A stretch of DNA of 64,000 bases from Diogma glabrata (taxonomy: Eukaryota > Arthropoda > Insecta > Diptera > Cylindrotomidae): assembly GCA_963693315.1 (NCBI GenBank), contig OY856188.1, forward strand, positions 154,698,309 to 154,762,308, in the 5' to 3' direction. This document shows positions 1-11,030 of the stretch, in pieces. Numbering within the stretch: position 1 is the stretch's first letter; each line of letters starts with the position of its first letter. Position numbers and translations under genes: made by a program. The notes beneath the pieces were generated by a model. It was not told the DNA's origin. It saw only the letters and a program-made list of their open reading frames with translations, and searched no databases.

Positions 1-591
<591 letters not shown>

Positions 592-837
592 GGTGTCCCA
601 AGACATAGAGGAAAAAAATTTTTTTGCAAAATTTTATACGCATACCCGCTAAATTTTTTCCAATTAACCATAAAAACTTAAATTAAAAGTTTTACTGCGA
701 TTGGATGACGATAACCCGTGCCGACTTGAAGTTGAACCTTAACAGACGAGCTTTTACTGCGAATACTGTGCAATTATTTGAGAAATTATTTTACTCTCAT
801 TAAATAAAACGCCAATGAATTAGAAAAAGATACTATT

Positions 838-1885
838 TCGGTCTGAAAGTCCTAAGTATTACACTCTCGAGCCAAAAATGAAATTCTTACCCCATTTATC
901 GACGTTTTAGGACTTATTGATTCTAAAAAAAACTGTATGTCTGTCTGCCGTCACTACCGACGAAATCTAGAAAACCGCTGGAAGGGATCTCAAAAATTTT
1001 TGTTTCTAAAAATAGGATTACTCAATTGTAAGAGCCAAAAGGACGATGTGTTCGATAACTGTACGGGAAGTGTGTCAAAAAAAATCGTCAAGTATGGTAA
1101 AACACGGATATATGCCTATTTTTTGCTTAAAAACGTTCATTTTAAGTGATTGCGAATAGGAACATTGAATTTGGAGAAATTTTGATGGTCGGTATTGGTA
1201 TGTGAAACCAAAATCTAGATTATTGCGTTATAAGTTTGTCAAAAAAATGTTGTCAAGTGTGTCAAAAGAATGATTTCCATTTTACTTAATTTTTTGGAAC
1301 AATATGAAATTAATTATTTGTTTGACATGAAATGTTATCGAACATGAAATTGGACATGGAAATTTTTGATTTTGTTATAATTTTTGGAATATTTTAAAAA
1401 TTTTTGAATTTTTGAAAAAAGTTTAAATTTTTGATTTTGTAATAATTTTTGGAATGTTCTTAGAACTTTAAAAAAAAGTTTAAATTTTTTATTTTATTTT
1501 AATTTTTAGAATATTTTTTGAATTTTGAAAGAACCATGAATATTTGGTTTTGTAATATTTTCTTGAAACGCTAAATGGAGAGGTTTTTGAGTAGTTTCAT
1601 CTGGGTGTTTCATCTTTTCAATAAGTTATATTAATAAATGATCTGTTATAATTTTCCGGCACTTATTAATATTTCTTGTTAGTTTTGTAATAAATTTCTA
1701 AACAGAAATAGAAAAATATTTATGCTATACCAAAGAGTTTTATGTTTGATATACATCGCTGCCTAAAACTAAAAGCAATGTCCTCATAAAAGTTTTTTGC
1801 CGAAAACTATATCAAAATCCTTAATCCAGACTGAAGTCTTGATATCTCAGAGCTAGAGATTTCAGTCCCTCCATATTTTAATATT
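838..1885 (+). repeat. Interspersed repeat family A, copy 1
   Basis: This starts GGTCTGAAAGTCCTAAG and ends near CCCTCCATATTTT. It is collinear with 52272-54045. The copies share a CTGTCTGCCG segment, a CGAAATCTAGAAAACCGC block, GTGTGTCAAAAAAA-type blocks and the segment ATAAAAGTTTTTTGCCGAAA. It has no coding potential that I can recognise. It may be part of the surrounding TIR element or an older insertion. Confidence 0.7.
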
Positions 1886-2130
1886 ATTTTTAATTACAAC
1901 AACTATTACTAAGTATATTTTCTTTTCAATGTTTGCTGTTTACAGTCCGGATATAACATCTTGTGCTTTTGTACGCAACATAGCAAATATTGCCTCAATT
2001 GTAATTAAACAATGAAAGTCCTGCATTAATTAGACCGCTCTTTCAGCTGTATCTGAACGATGCAGCTGAAATGCTCTAAGCATTGATATCTCCTTTTTAA
2101 TTATTATTTCTATTATTATTTAATCTACTT

Positions 2131-2367
2131 TCAATTTATCAATTTTGGAAACAGGCACCATTCCACCTTTTCTCTATAGCATTCTATTTTATGATGATCA
2201 ACTTTTTGCCAATGATCTCTAATTTTTTGAAAAAGTGAAATGTCCGGGCTTATTATAGGCACTTGTTTTATTTTCACTTCAAAAAGACTTTTTAACACCA
2301 GCTCGTACATGTGATGGTTGCAAGCGAAAATAAGTTTTTCTATATTGATTTTTTTCAACGCGCACAC
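2131..2367 (-). pseudogene. Transposase-like remnant (78 codons)
   Basis: The 78-residue open frame begins MCALKKINIEK and carries an ACNHHMYELVLKSLFEV block, followed by a SPDISLFQKIRDHW block. From memory, a C-x-HH-x-x-ELVL ... SP(D/E)...LF(K/Q)...W pattern occurs in large uncharacterised transposase-like proteins scattered through invertebrate genomes. I cannot name the family with certainty. The frame is short, has no partner domain beside it and lies inside a TIR element, so it is best read as the surviving piece of that element's own transposase. A search of residues 10-60 against arthropod proteins would settle the family. Confidence 0.5.
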
Positions 2368-2873
2368 ATACGATGTGTATTCGAAGCAGTTATAGTATCA
2401 CAGCAGAGAATTTGCACTTTGTCTTGAGTTTTCAGTCTAAAATAACATTCCAAGCGTGTCTACAGAATTATTCAGTTTTGGCACAAAAATTGTTCTTTGT
2501 TTTCGTATGAAATGTATTATATTAAAAAAAAAAATATTATACAACAATACTATACGAGAGCTTGTCCATTTGAAGGAAGTTTTGGGTTACCTTTTAGGTA
2601 TATTTTTTGCTTAGAACTACCTAGTTCGACGGACATATTTATTTTTCAAGAAAAATTCGTATAGCCGACAAGTCATTTAGAAATTATAAGCACATCAAAA
2701 CAGATATGCGCGCTAAAGTTTACAATCAAGTATTGAGATGTTTAGGTCCAAGTCGGCACGGGTTACTGTTATTTAAATAGCATGAAATTTTTTTTACAGT
2801 TGTTTTGACATAAAAGAAAAAAAATTAAAGGGTATGCGTTTAAAAAAAACAATTTTAATTTTTCTGGGACAGC

Positions 2874-3151
<278 letters not shown>

Positions 3152-4299
3152 GCCGGGACGAGGCTTAATTACGCCCTAGGCACGAATAAGATTTGACGCC
3201 CCTACCATCCTCTCCCCTCTACAGAGTTGGTTTGTTTTAAACAGAGTTTAAATGTTCAAAACAAATTGGTTTTTATTCCAAAAAAATAATGTTTGAAACA
3301 AAAATTGTTTTTTTTTAAATATAGCAATGTTACTTATATGTTTTTTAATTGAACTGGTGCATAATGTGGAATTTTATCGTTTTTAATACATTTACACCTA
3401 ATACGCCATTAAAATTTTGAAAGTTTTTAAAAGGAATCACATGTCAAAACATTTGTACAAAAGTGCTGGCGGATCTGGTATTCGATTGTCGACAAACGCA
3501 ATTCGTTTAATTTCTAAATAAAAAGTGACAAATATGTGTCATTACTGTGAATCAAAAGGAACGCGGTGCGAGATTTGTAAAATTAGGTTACATATTTCAT
3601 CTCATTGTTGATTGACTTGACGTAATGTTTTCCATTACATTAATTTTTCAATAAAAAATGTTATGTTTAAGAATTTACAATATGTGTCACAACAATACAT
3701 AAATGCTTTTTAAGACGTAGGTTCCACAACTACATGTACTCTAAGATGTTGACGAACGCTTTCTTTAAACTTTTGGGGATTGGACGCCCCCCGAAGTCCG
3801 GCAAAGCATTCCGTTTGTACGATATACGGACAAAGGAATCTCTCAGAATTCTGTCACTATGACAGAGAGTGACCTCAATAGTTTGACTGTTTGCACAAAC
3901 CGATTGACGTGTATAACAGGAAAAACAATATGATTGAGGAAGAACATGATGGATTCGATTTCAAATATTATAATTTTTACCAGATACTTAACATGCACTT
4001 GATAAAAAAGACCTAAAAATTTTAAAACCAGTCGCAAATGCTTGGGAAGCAAATGAATGCAGTATTAGCCAATAAGTAATTTGGAAACAGTAACGACATG
4101 ATTTGGATTTTTTTGGTCATTTTGGCAGCCCTGTGAATAAGTACGAATTTGGAAACAGTTACAACATGATTTGGATTTATTTGGACTTGTGATCAGTTTT
4201 ACAAAAGGAAAAAAAATCGTTACGTTATATGGGTTTCGTTTTTATGCATTATATTTATTTTTGCGGTACTTTATTTCGTTGTGGAACAGACAAATATTT

Positions 4300-4850
4300 T
4301 TTCTTTTTTAAGTGTTTCGGTTGGGATTCGAACTCGTAACCTCATCAGTACCAGAGTGAGCTCAAATCTATTTATTTCGCTACCAATGCGATGATATTTG
4401 GAAGTTGAGACTTCATCATCACTCTATTTACTTAAGTTGAATTCTCAATTGTCATTACAATCTTATTTTCCGGAAATATTTTAACATTATTTTTGGAATT
4501 AAATCTCTAGACAGCACTATTGTGTGAATTCATATGAGGTGTAATATTTCTATATTATAGGCCACATTTTAAGTCACGTGTATAGTCATTATTGATTGTT
4601 TCCAATCAATGTGAAATCAATAACACTTGGTCAATTATTTCATATATTGGCTTGCAAATTAGACAACATTTTGGGGAATTTTAATTTATTCGGGATTTTT
4701 GTGAGCAATTAAACTCAAAGGAAGTAATTTGAATTTTTCAATTCAAAGGTATGGTTGGAAATATCTCGTAAAAAAACTCTGTTTTTCTTTTTTACGTGTT
4801 TTGGTTGGGATTCGAACTCGTAACCTCATCAGAGTGAGATCAAATCAAAA
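4300..4850 (-). repeat. Interspersed repeat with tRNA B-box-like motifs (SINE-like)
   Basis: On the minus strand, ACGAGTTCGAATCCCAACC occurs twice, at about 4319-4337 and 4803-4821. GTTCGAATCCC matches the T-arm/B-box of tRNA genes. The intervening sequence is collinear with 20228-20540, including TCATTATTGATTGTT and TTTGTGAGCAATTA blocks. The arrangement suggests a tRNA-related SINE or a tandem unit carrying a B box. The A box is not convincing, so a true SINE is unproven. Confidence 0.45.
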
Positions 4851-5999
4851 ATTTACAAAATGCTTAATATTTTGCCACAAATATCAAAAAAAATTTAGAA
4901 CTTCCAAAATCTTTAGTTAAAGCGTGCACATACATTTAAAAAGAGCAGATATGTGGGATTTTATATAATCGATATTTGCAAAATCGTTCAAAAAACGAAA
5001 TAAAATATTTACGTTATCGTTACGTTTTACAATATTGTCACCAGATGAATTTTTAAAACGATACGAAAGTAATTATTATTAACAACGCTACTTAAGTTCG
5101 TTATTTTATTTTTACGTTACGAGTAACGTTTTGCAACACTGCTTGTGATGCAAAAACCCATTTCCACGCGTTTAGTCAGCATTTATGACATCGTTTCATT
5201 ACGTTGCTGTGTAACTATATCCAAATGCACTTTTTAATGAAAATTTCATTGTTTTAGAAAACAAAGAAAATGAATCGGCACCACTTTCGTCGAAGAAATT
5301 TGCCACTAAAATTTTCCACATTTTATAAATGATGGACCAAATTAACTCTGTTCTGTGCAACATTTTCTATGAATGATTTTTGTGAAAAATTATCTGACGC
5401 TAAGCGAGTGACCACTGCCCTTAATTTAGATTCCAATTTATTTGGACTAAAAAGTGAAATAAAGTAATTTGTATTTCGAAATCAATCTCAACGTCAGTAG
5501 GAATTGAGCGCGTCTTTTATAAATTTGGCTTGGTACATAGGAAACTCTTAATCCAATTTTATACGGACTACTAGTTTTTATTAATCAACCGTTTGAAATA
5601 TGTACCTATGAAACCGACGGTTTTGAGTTTTTTTAAATGCAAATATATATTTAAAAATTGAAATAAAAATATATTGCTTTCATATTCAAAATCTTGTTGT
5701 TTTCAATCTTTTGTTAAAGATTATACTGTTTTACCCAACCAATATTCTTATGAGGATGATATGAATATTGTAATCCGTAATTTATAATCGTCAAAAACTC
5801 TATTTCTTTATTTAATCAAATTTTTTACATGCATCAGGTCATTCGGGACTCAGGTTAAACATAGATCACAGATTTTTTTTATCATAATTAAAATTTCTGA
5901 AGTTTATGTTAGCCAATAAAAACAAAAATGTCATTAGATTGAGCGATAAATTATTCTTTGGCATCTTGCATGGGACAAATATTTGAGAATATTCAAGAA

Positions 6000-6190
6000 A
6001 TCTAGAGAAGCTTAAAAAAGATTCTTAACAACCGTCGCAAAATCTTGAGAATCTTACCGAATCTCTTGAGAATTTCAAAAAATCTTGAGTACATTTGGAC
6101 ATACAGAGTTTCTTCAGATAATCTAGGGAATCTTGAGAATCTTGTAAATATGAAGAGAACCTTAGAAATCTTTAGAGAACCTTTAAATAA
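6000..6190. repeat. Degenerate AATCTTGAGAATCTT tandem repeat
   Basis: Short AATCTTGAGAATCTT-like words recur across about 190 bp. The overlapping open frames on both strands reflect this simple composition and are not genes. Confidence 0.6.
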
Positions 6191-6381
6191 TCTTACAATA
6201 TTTAGGATACCTATTTTCTTTGTGATTTTCCACTCCAATTAGATATTTTAATTTAAAACAAAAAAGAAGTAATCTCCGTAGTATAAAATATATTAAATAC
6301 AAAAATTGTGTTCTCAATTTATGCGCCCTTCAAATAAAACGCCCTAGGCGAGTGCCTAGTTTGCCTACCCCTCGTCCCGGC

Positions 6382-6561
<180 letters not shown>

Positions 6562-6599
6562 GGTGGCCCTTAGATTACACTAGAATTTTTTTTTTCATT

Positions 6600-7709
6600 G
6601 TACAGTTTGCGGCACCCTCCCATTTCGTGTGAATACTCATAAAAATATTATTTGCAAAATCTGATATCAATCGGTCAATTCGTAGACGTGCCTCCGACCA
6701 CTTAAAGTTGAGAAATTTTGTTCTGGACCCTAAAAAAAAATTTTTTTTTTGTGCGACACCCTCGCATTTCGTGTCAATACCCATAAAAAAATTATGTGTA
6801 AAAATTGATATCAATCGTTCAACTCTAAGGGGTGCCCTCGGCCACTTAAAGTTAAGAGGTTTGGTTGTGGCCATTACAAAGAAAAATTTAAATTTTTTGT
6901 ACGGCACCCCCCCATTTGGTGTCGATACCCATAAAAATATTATGTGTAAAATTTGAAATCAATCGGTCAACTCTAAGGGGTGCCCCCGGCCACTTGGAGT
7001 TGAGAGGTTTTGTTGTGGCCATTATAAAGAAAAATTTAAATTTTTTGTACCACACCCTCCGATTTGGTGTCGATACCCATAAAAATTCTATGTGCAAAAT
7101 TTGAAATCCATCGGTCAACTCTAAGAGGTTCCCCCGGCCACTTAAAGTTGAAAGGTTGGGTTGTGGCTATTACAAAGAAAAATTTGAATTTTTTGTACGA
7201 CACCCTTCCATTGTGTGTCGATACCCATAAAAATATTATTTGTAAAATTTGAAATCAATCGGTCAACTCCAAGGGGTGCCTCCGGCACCTTTAAGTTGAG
7301 GGGTTTTGTTGTGGCCATTATAAAGAAAAATTTAAATTTTTTGTACGACACCCTCCAATATGATGTCGATACCCATAAAAATATTATGTTTAAAATTAGA
7401 AATCCATCGGTCAACTCTAAGGGGTGCCCCTGGCCACTTAAAGTTGAGAGGTTTGGTTGTGGCCATTACAAAGAAAAATTTAAATTTTTTGTACGACACC
7501 CTTCCATTTGGTGTCGATACCCATAAAAATATTATTTGTAAAATTTGAAATCAATCGGTCAACTATTAGGGGTGCCTCCGGCCACTTGTTGTGGCCATTA
7601 TAAAGAAAAATTTAAATGTTTGTACGACACCCTCCGATTTCATGTCAATACCCGTAAAAATATTATGTGCAAAATTTGAAATCAATCGGTCAATTCCAAG
7701 ACGTGCCTC
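6600..7709 (+). repeat. 148-bp tandem monomers, left arm outer part
   Basis: About 7.5 monomers. The GTAC word opening each unit recurs at 6899, 7047 and 7195, which gives the 148-bp period. Each unit includes CGATACCCATAAAAATATTA and ATCAATCGGTCAACTCTAAG. Confidence 0.9.
7706..7709. other. Provirus target-site duplication, left copy (CCTC)
   Basis: CCTC lies immediately left of the left LTR (TGTTGTATTTT at 7710) and is repeated at 17965-17968. Joining across the provirus restores the monomer reading GTGCCTCCGGCCACTT seen elsewhere in the array. This proves that the provirus entered an existing repeat. Confidence 0.92.
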
Positions 7710-8326
7710 TGTTGTATTTTGGAGTTAGGGTTTAACTAAAAGTGTCATTCATTAAAACACAGACACAATTTTTTTTATTTTCATATAATTAATTATTTGA
7801 TAATTTTTGGTTATTTTATTTTTTTTTACTGATACACTACACATTAACTTTTAAATTAATTTAAATTTATTATTTATATTTATTATTTATTGTATTTGTA
7901 TAATTATTTTTTTATATTTTTTTAAGAATATTCTAACCTAATCGTTGTAGCGGTTGTCTTGTTAATTTCAATCTGATCTCTTTTTCCATTTTCCAATTTT
8001 CATTAGCTTTAAAAAGTGGAAGGAAGATTTCATTTATAAAGTGAATTCAATTATATTTATTATTTTCGCGAACTAAACAGAAATTGTTTTAATAAAATTT
8101 TCTCATAGAAATATGATAATATGTTTTATATTATCGCAAAGAGATTTGTTTTAATTTGACTAATAAATTTTCTCATAGAAATACGATAATATGTTTTATA
8201 TTATCGCAAAGATATTTGTTTTAATTTGATTAAAAAATATTATGAGAAAATTGGTTTCTAATTATTGTTTGGTTGATTTTAGTTTTGGAAATTAAAAATT
8301 GAAATAAGAATGATGCAATCACAACA
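7710..8326 (-). repeat. 3' LTR of the provirus (617 bp)
   Basis: The ends are TGTTGT...ACAACA. It matches the other LTR (612 bp) almost throughout. I see a 5-bp difference (an extra TACAC-type unit near 7833) and one substitution (GGAAGGAAG versus GGAAGGGAG). A 50-60-bp internal duplication around TTTTCTCATAGAAATA-GATAATATG is present in both LTRs, so it predates the insertion. Confidence 0.95.
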
Positions 8327-8339
8327 TCCCTCCGCCCTT
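8327..8339 (-). other. Polypurine tract of the provirus
   Basis: Read on the minus strand this is AAGGGCGGAGGGA, directly before the TGTTGTG start of the 3' LTR. It is the expected primer for plus-strand DNA synthesis. Confidence 0.85.
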
Positions 8340-9054
8340 ACAAAAATTTGTATCATATGGTCAATTGTTCGAAATAAACATTAACAATTTTTTTTTTTTT
8401 TTTTTAAATCTTTCAATTTTTTAAAATATACTTTTATTGCATTGATCATTAATCATTTATTAATAGGAATGCTATAATCATAACATCTAATTTTATTTGT
8501 GTGTAACATAAAAATATTTTAACATAACCTAATTTATTCAATAAAGTTTGCTTTAAGTTTTATTTGAATGTTGAACTGTATTACTGTAATTTATGTTTAT
8601 TTATTCATTACAACAAATTTTAGTTTAAGTTCTTTTAAAAATTTCTTAGAGCTATTACAATAATTAAATATCTTAATAAACATTAAAATATTTATCATAA
8701 AATATTTAATAAAAAAAAACAATATTAATAAAAGTTATTATAGATTAAGTACTAATACTTTTTGTAAATTCATATCCTATTTTTTGTTGTACTTCTATAA
8801 AATTGTTAGAAAAAAATCTAATTATATATTCAATATTATATCTTACTATCTGAATTTAGAAAAATATTAATATATTCTTAAAATATCGTTAATTGTTTAA
8901 AATATTAACTTGTTTGTTTTTTGTTTAAAGTAATCCGAAGTGTTGTTTAACTTTCAAAAAGGCATGAACTATAAAATATTTTGTGTATTTTTATCTCTAT
9001 AGTTTAGATTATGAACTAATTTTTTGTTTTCATTATTATTAAATGTAAAATATT
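8340..9054 (-). other. Proviral 3' non-coding region
   Basis: AT-rich sequence between the env tail frame and the polypurine tract. I see no open frame or recognisable motif in it apart from long T and A runs. Confidence 0.6.
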
Positions 9055-9330
9055 TTAAGCCAAATTAAATGGCGTTTCAATCATCGTTTCAAAATTGTCG
9101 AAAGTATTTTCTTGTTTTTGGTTTGGAACTTCAATTTTGGTTGTTACTTTTGGACTTGTTAGCTTCGGCTTATAAATAATTTTAGTGTTTGAACGTTGCA
9201 TTAATCGGCTTAATTGGAATTTCCTTTTTAAACGTTTAATCAAATAACAATTGCATACTATTATAAATATTATTACGGCAAGTATGACAAGGAAAGAAGA
9301 ATTGCGTTGAATTTTATCGTATGGGTTTGG
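9055..9330 (-). pseudogene. env: env C-terminal membrane anchor and tail, out of frame
   Basis: This is the downstream remnant of env. On the minus strand, a different frame from the main env ORF encodes a strongly hydrophobic stretch of about 20 residues (around 9245-9310). A basic cytoplasmic tail beginning IKRLKRKFQLSRL follows and ends at 9055. A membrane anchor followed by a basic tail is what the C-terminus of an F-type envelope protein should have. The upstream ectodomain frame stops at 9273, so a frameshift lies around 9290-9330. As it stands the ectodomain would not be anchored. A sequencing or assembly indel is the alternative explanation. Confidence 0.7.
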
Positions 9331-10988
9331 TGGCGTAGAATTCGTTCATGCTCAGTGAGATTTAAATCTCTTTCTAGATTTTGTAACGCAGGGTTTCTCA
9401 ATGATATTTCTGTGTTAAAAACATCTTTGTTTGAAATTTCTAGATCTTTTCTGTTCTGTTTATCTTTAGAGTATTCGAAAGGTTTGGAAAAAGTCCATTT
9501 TGGATATTCAACGTGAGAAATGGGTTGAAAAACTTCTAATATTTCTTGTCTTCCTCCTTTTACTGGAAGTAATAGATTTGCCGTTTGGATTTCACAATTT
9601 GTGTTAAACGATATTATTCCTTGGTGAATAATGTCTACCGTCTCTTGTTTTTTGTCTTGACACTTAATAAAAAGTGTTCGAGTATGTTCTAACATGTACA
9701 ACCAGGAATTTTTTTTTGTCATTTGCACGAAAATATCATTTTTAAAATAGAAAGGCTTCGTTTTACAGCTAGACTGTTCCTTTAACGGATTATGATAAAG
9801 CTCTAGTAAGCAATTTCCTGTTGAGCTTAAGATCTTTGGACTATTTTGTTGGCAAATTCTAAGTGACGATTTAAAATCTTTAATGATGGATTTGCACTGC
9901 TTAAAATCTGAATTGGTTAAAAGTATAAAATCGTTTTTATACTCAGTGCTAGCTATAAAGTCACTTTTAATATCTAATAAGCTATGAGTATCATTTGGAA
10001 GATTAATCGGTAGCAAATATATTTTGTAGATATTGTAGTTTGTCGGTTCCGGTAGAGGAATTGTTATTTTAACTAAGATCCGATCCAGATATTCAAAATA
10101 GTCTATTCTAATTATTTGTTCAAGGTGGTGAACTTCAAGAAAATCTTCGTTTATTTTAAAATCGCGAGAAATATTTGATATTAGTTGGGATAACTCTTTA
10201 ATTTTAATTACTGACGGATGTAGTTGGTGATTGCGAAGTGATTGTATAATGGATAAGGCGATGCCCTGGTCTCTTTGTATTTGAATTATTTTCAAAAGAA
10301 TAAACGTCGCTATTTCGTTTATTTGGATTTTTATTTTATCTTCAGCAAATGCCGTTTGGGATTCTGTACCAAAATTTTTGATAACTTTTTCTAATTCTAT
10401 TACTTTATACTTTAATGCCAATGTTTCATTTAGATTCTCTTTTATGGGTTTTTTTAGTAAATTGTAATTTGATTTGACTACTGATATTTGTTCCTTCAGT
10501 AGTTTGAAAGTGGTATTATCATCTTTTTCGAGAACATCTAATTTACCGTAAATATCTTTAGAGTCCTCATCGTCCATAGTACCGAAAGCTATTTTTGAAA
10601 ATCTACCAATCGCATCTATCCAACTTCTTTTAATCCTTCTAGAACTGAATAAATGTGATATTTCGGATTCTCGTAGTTTTATTTCATGAATATATGTCCC
10701 TAAATCATGTGCTATGCTGTAACACGTAGTTCGGGATTGTGAAATTGCATTATTTAATTTTTTACACAAACCATCAATTTCGATTCCACTTAACTCTAAA
10801 AAATTTATTTCATCTGAATAATTTGAAAGGCTGATAGACGTAAATACTTCCCATTCGTGAGTATAAAATATTGAAGTTCCCAAACTTTCAAATAGTATTC
10901 CATGCTGCTCTAATGGTTTTATGGTATAGTCTGAGACCATTTCTCCATTTACCACTAATATACTTAATATCCAGGTGATTGAAAACAT
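9273..10988 (-). CDS. env: Errantivirus Env, F-type fusion protein ectodomain
   Basis: The 571-residue frame starts at an ATG with an N-terminal hydrophobic signal (residues 3-14). It has a furin-type cleavage site RRIKR at residues 117-121, followed directly by a candidate fusion peptide region containing the FGTMDDED block (135-142). This layout is characteristic of the baculovirus F / insect errantivirus Env family, which mediates membrane fusion. Cysteines and NxT/NxS glycosylation sites follow, with coiled-coil-like stretches after the cleavage site. The frame ends without a membrane anchor because of a frameshift; the anchor is encoded just downstream in another frame (9055-9330). The start lies 42 bp after the pol stop. 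Errantivirus env is usually made from a spliced RNA, but splice sites were not verified. Confidence 0.88.
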   Translation of the reverse strand: MFSITWILSILVVNGEMVSDYTIKPLEQHGILFESLGTSIFYTHEWEVFTSISLSNYSDEINFLELSGIEIDGLCKKLNNAISQSRTTCYSIAHDLGTYIHEIKLRESEISHLFSSRRIKRSWIDAIGRFSKIAFGTMDDEDSKDIYGKLDVLEKDDNTTFKLLKEQISVVKSNYNLLKKPIKENLNETLALKYKVIELEKVIKNFGTESQTAFAEDKIKIQINEIATFILLKIIQIQRDQGIALSIIQSLRNHQLHPSVIKIKELSQLISNISRDFKINEDFLEVHHLEQIIRIDYFEYLDRILVKITIPLPEPTNYNIYKIYLLPINLPNDTHSLLDIKSDFIASTEYKNDFILLTNSDFKQCKSIIKDFKSSLRICQQNSPKILSSTGNCLLELYHNPLKEQSSCKTKPFYFKNDIFVQMTKKNSWLYMLEHTRTLFIKCQDKKQETVDIIHQGIISFNTNCEIQTANLLLPVKGGRQEILEVFQPISHVEYPKWTFSKPFEYSKDKQNRKDLEISNKDVFNTEISLRNPALQNLERDLNLTEHERILRHQTHTIKFNAILLSLSYLP

Positions 10989-11030
10989 ACCTAAAACTAA
11001 AAAGAAATATCTTGACCTTTGATGACATAA

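Noticed and set aside
4310..4345. Functional tRNA gene
   Set aside because: Only a B-box/T-arm-like word is present; no acceptor stem pairing or A box fits.
6575..7548. Repeated ~62-residue peptides on both strands (also at 18004-19762)
   Set aside because: They come from the 148-bp monomer, which is open in several frames on both strands. The period is not a multiple of three, so no protein repeat can run through the array.
9307..9516. 69-codon plus-strand frame within env
   Set aside because: Antisense shadow of env; no independent features.
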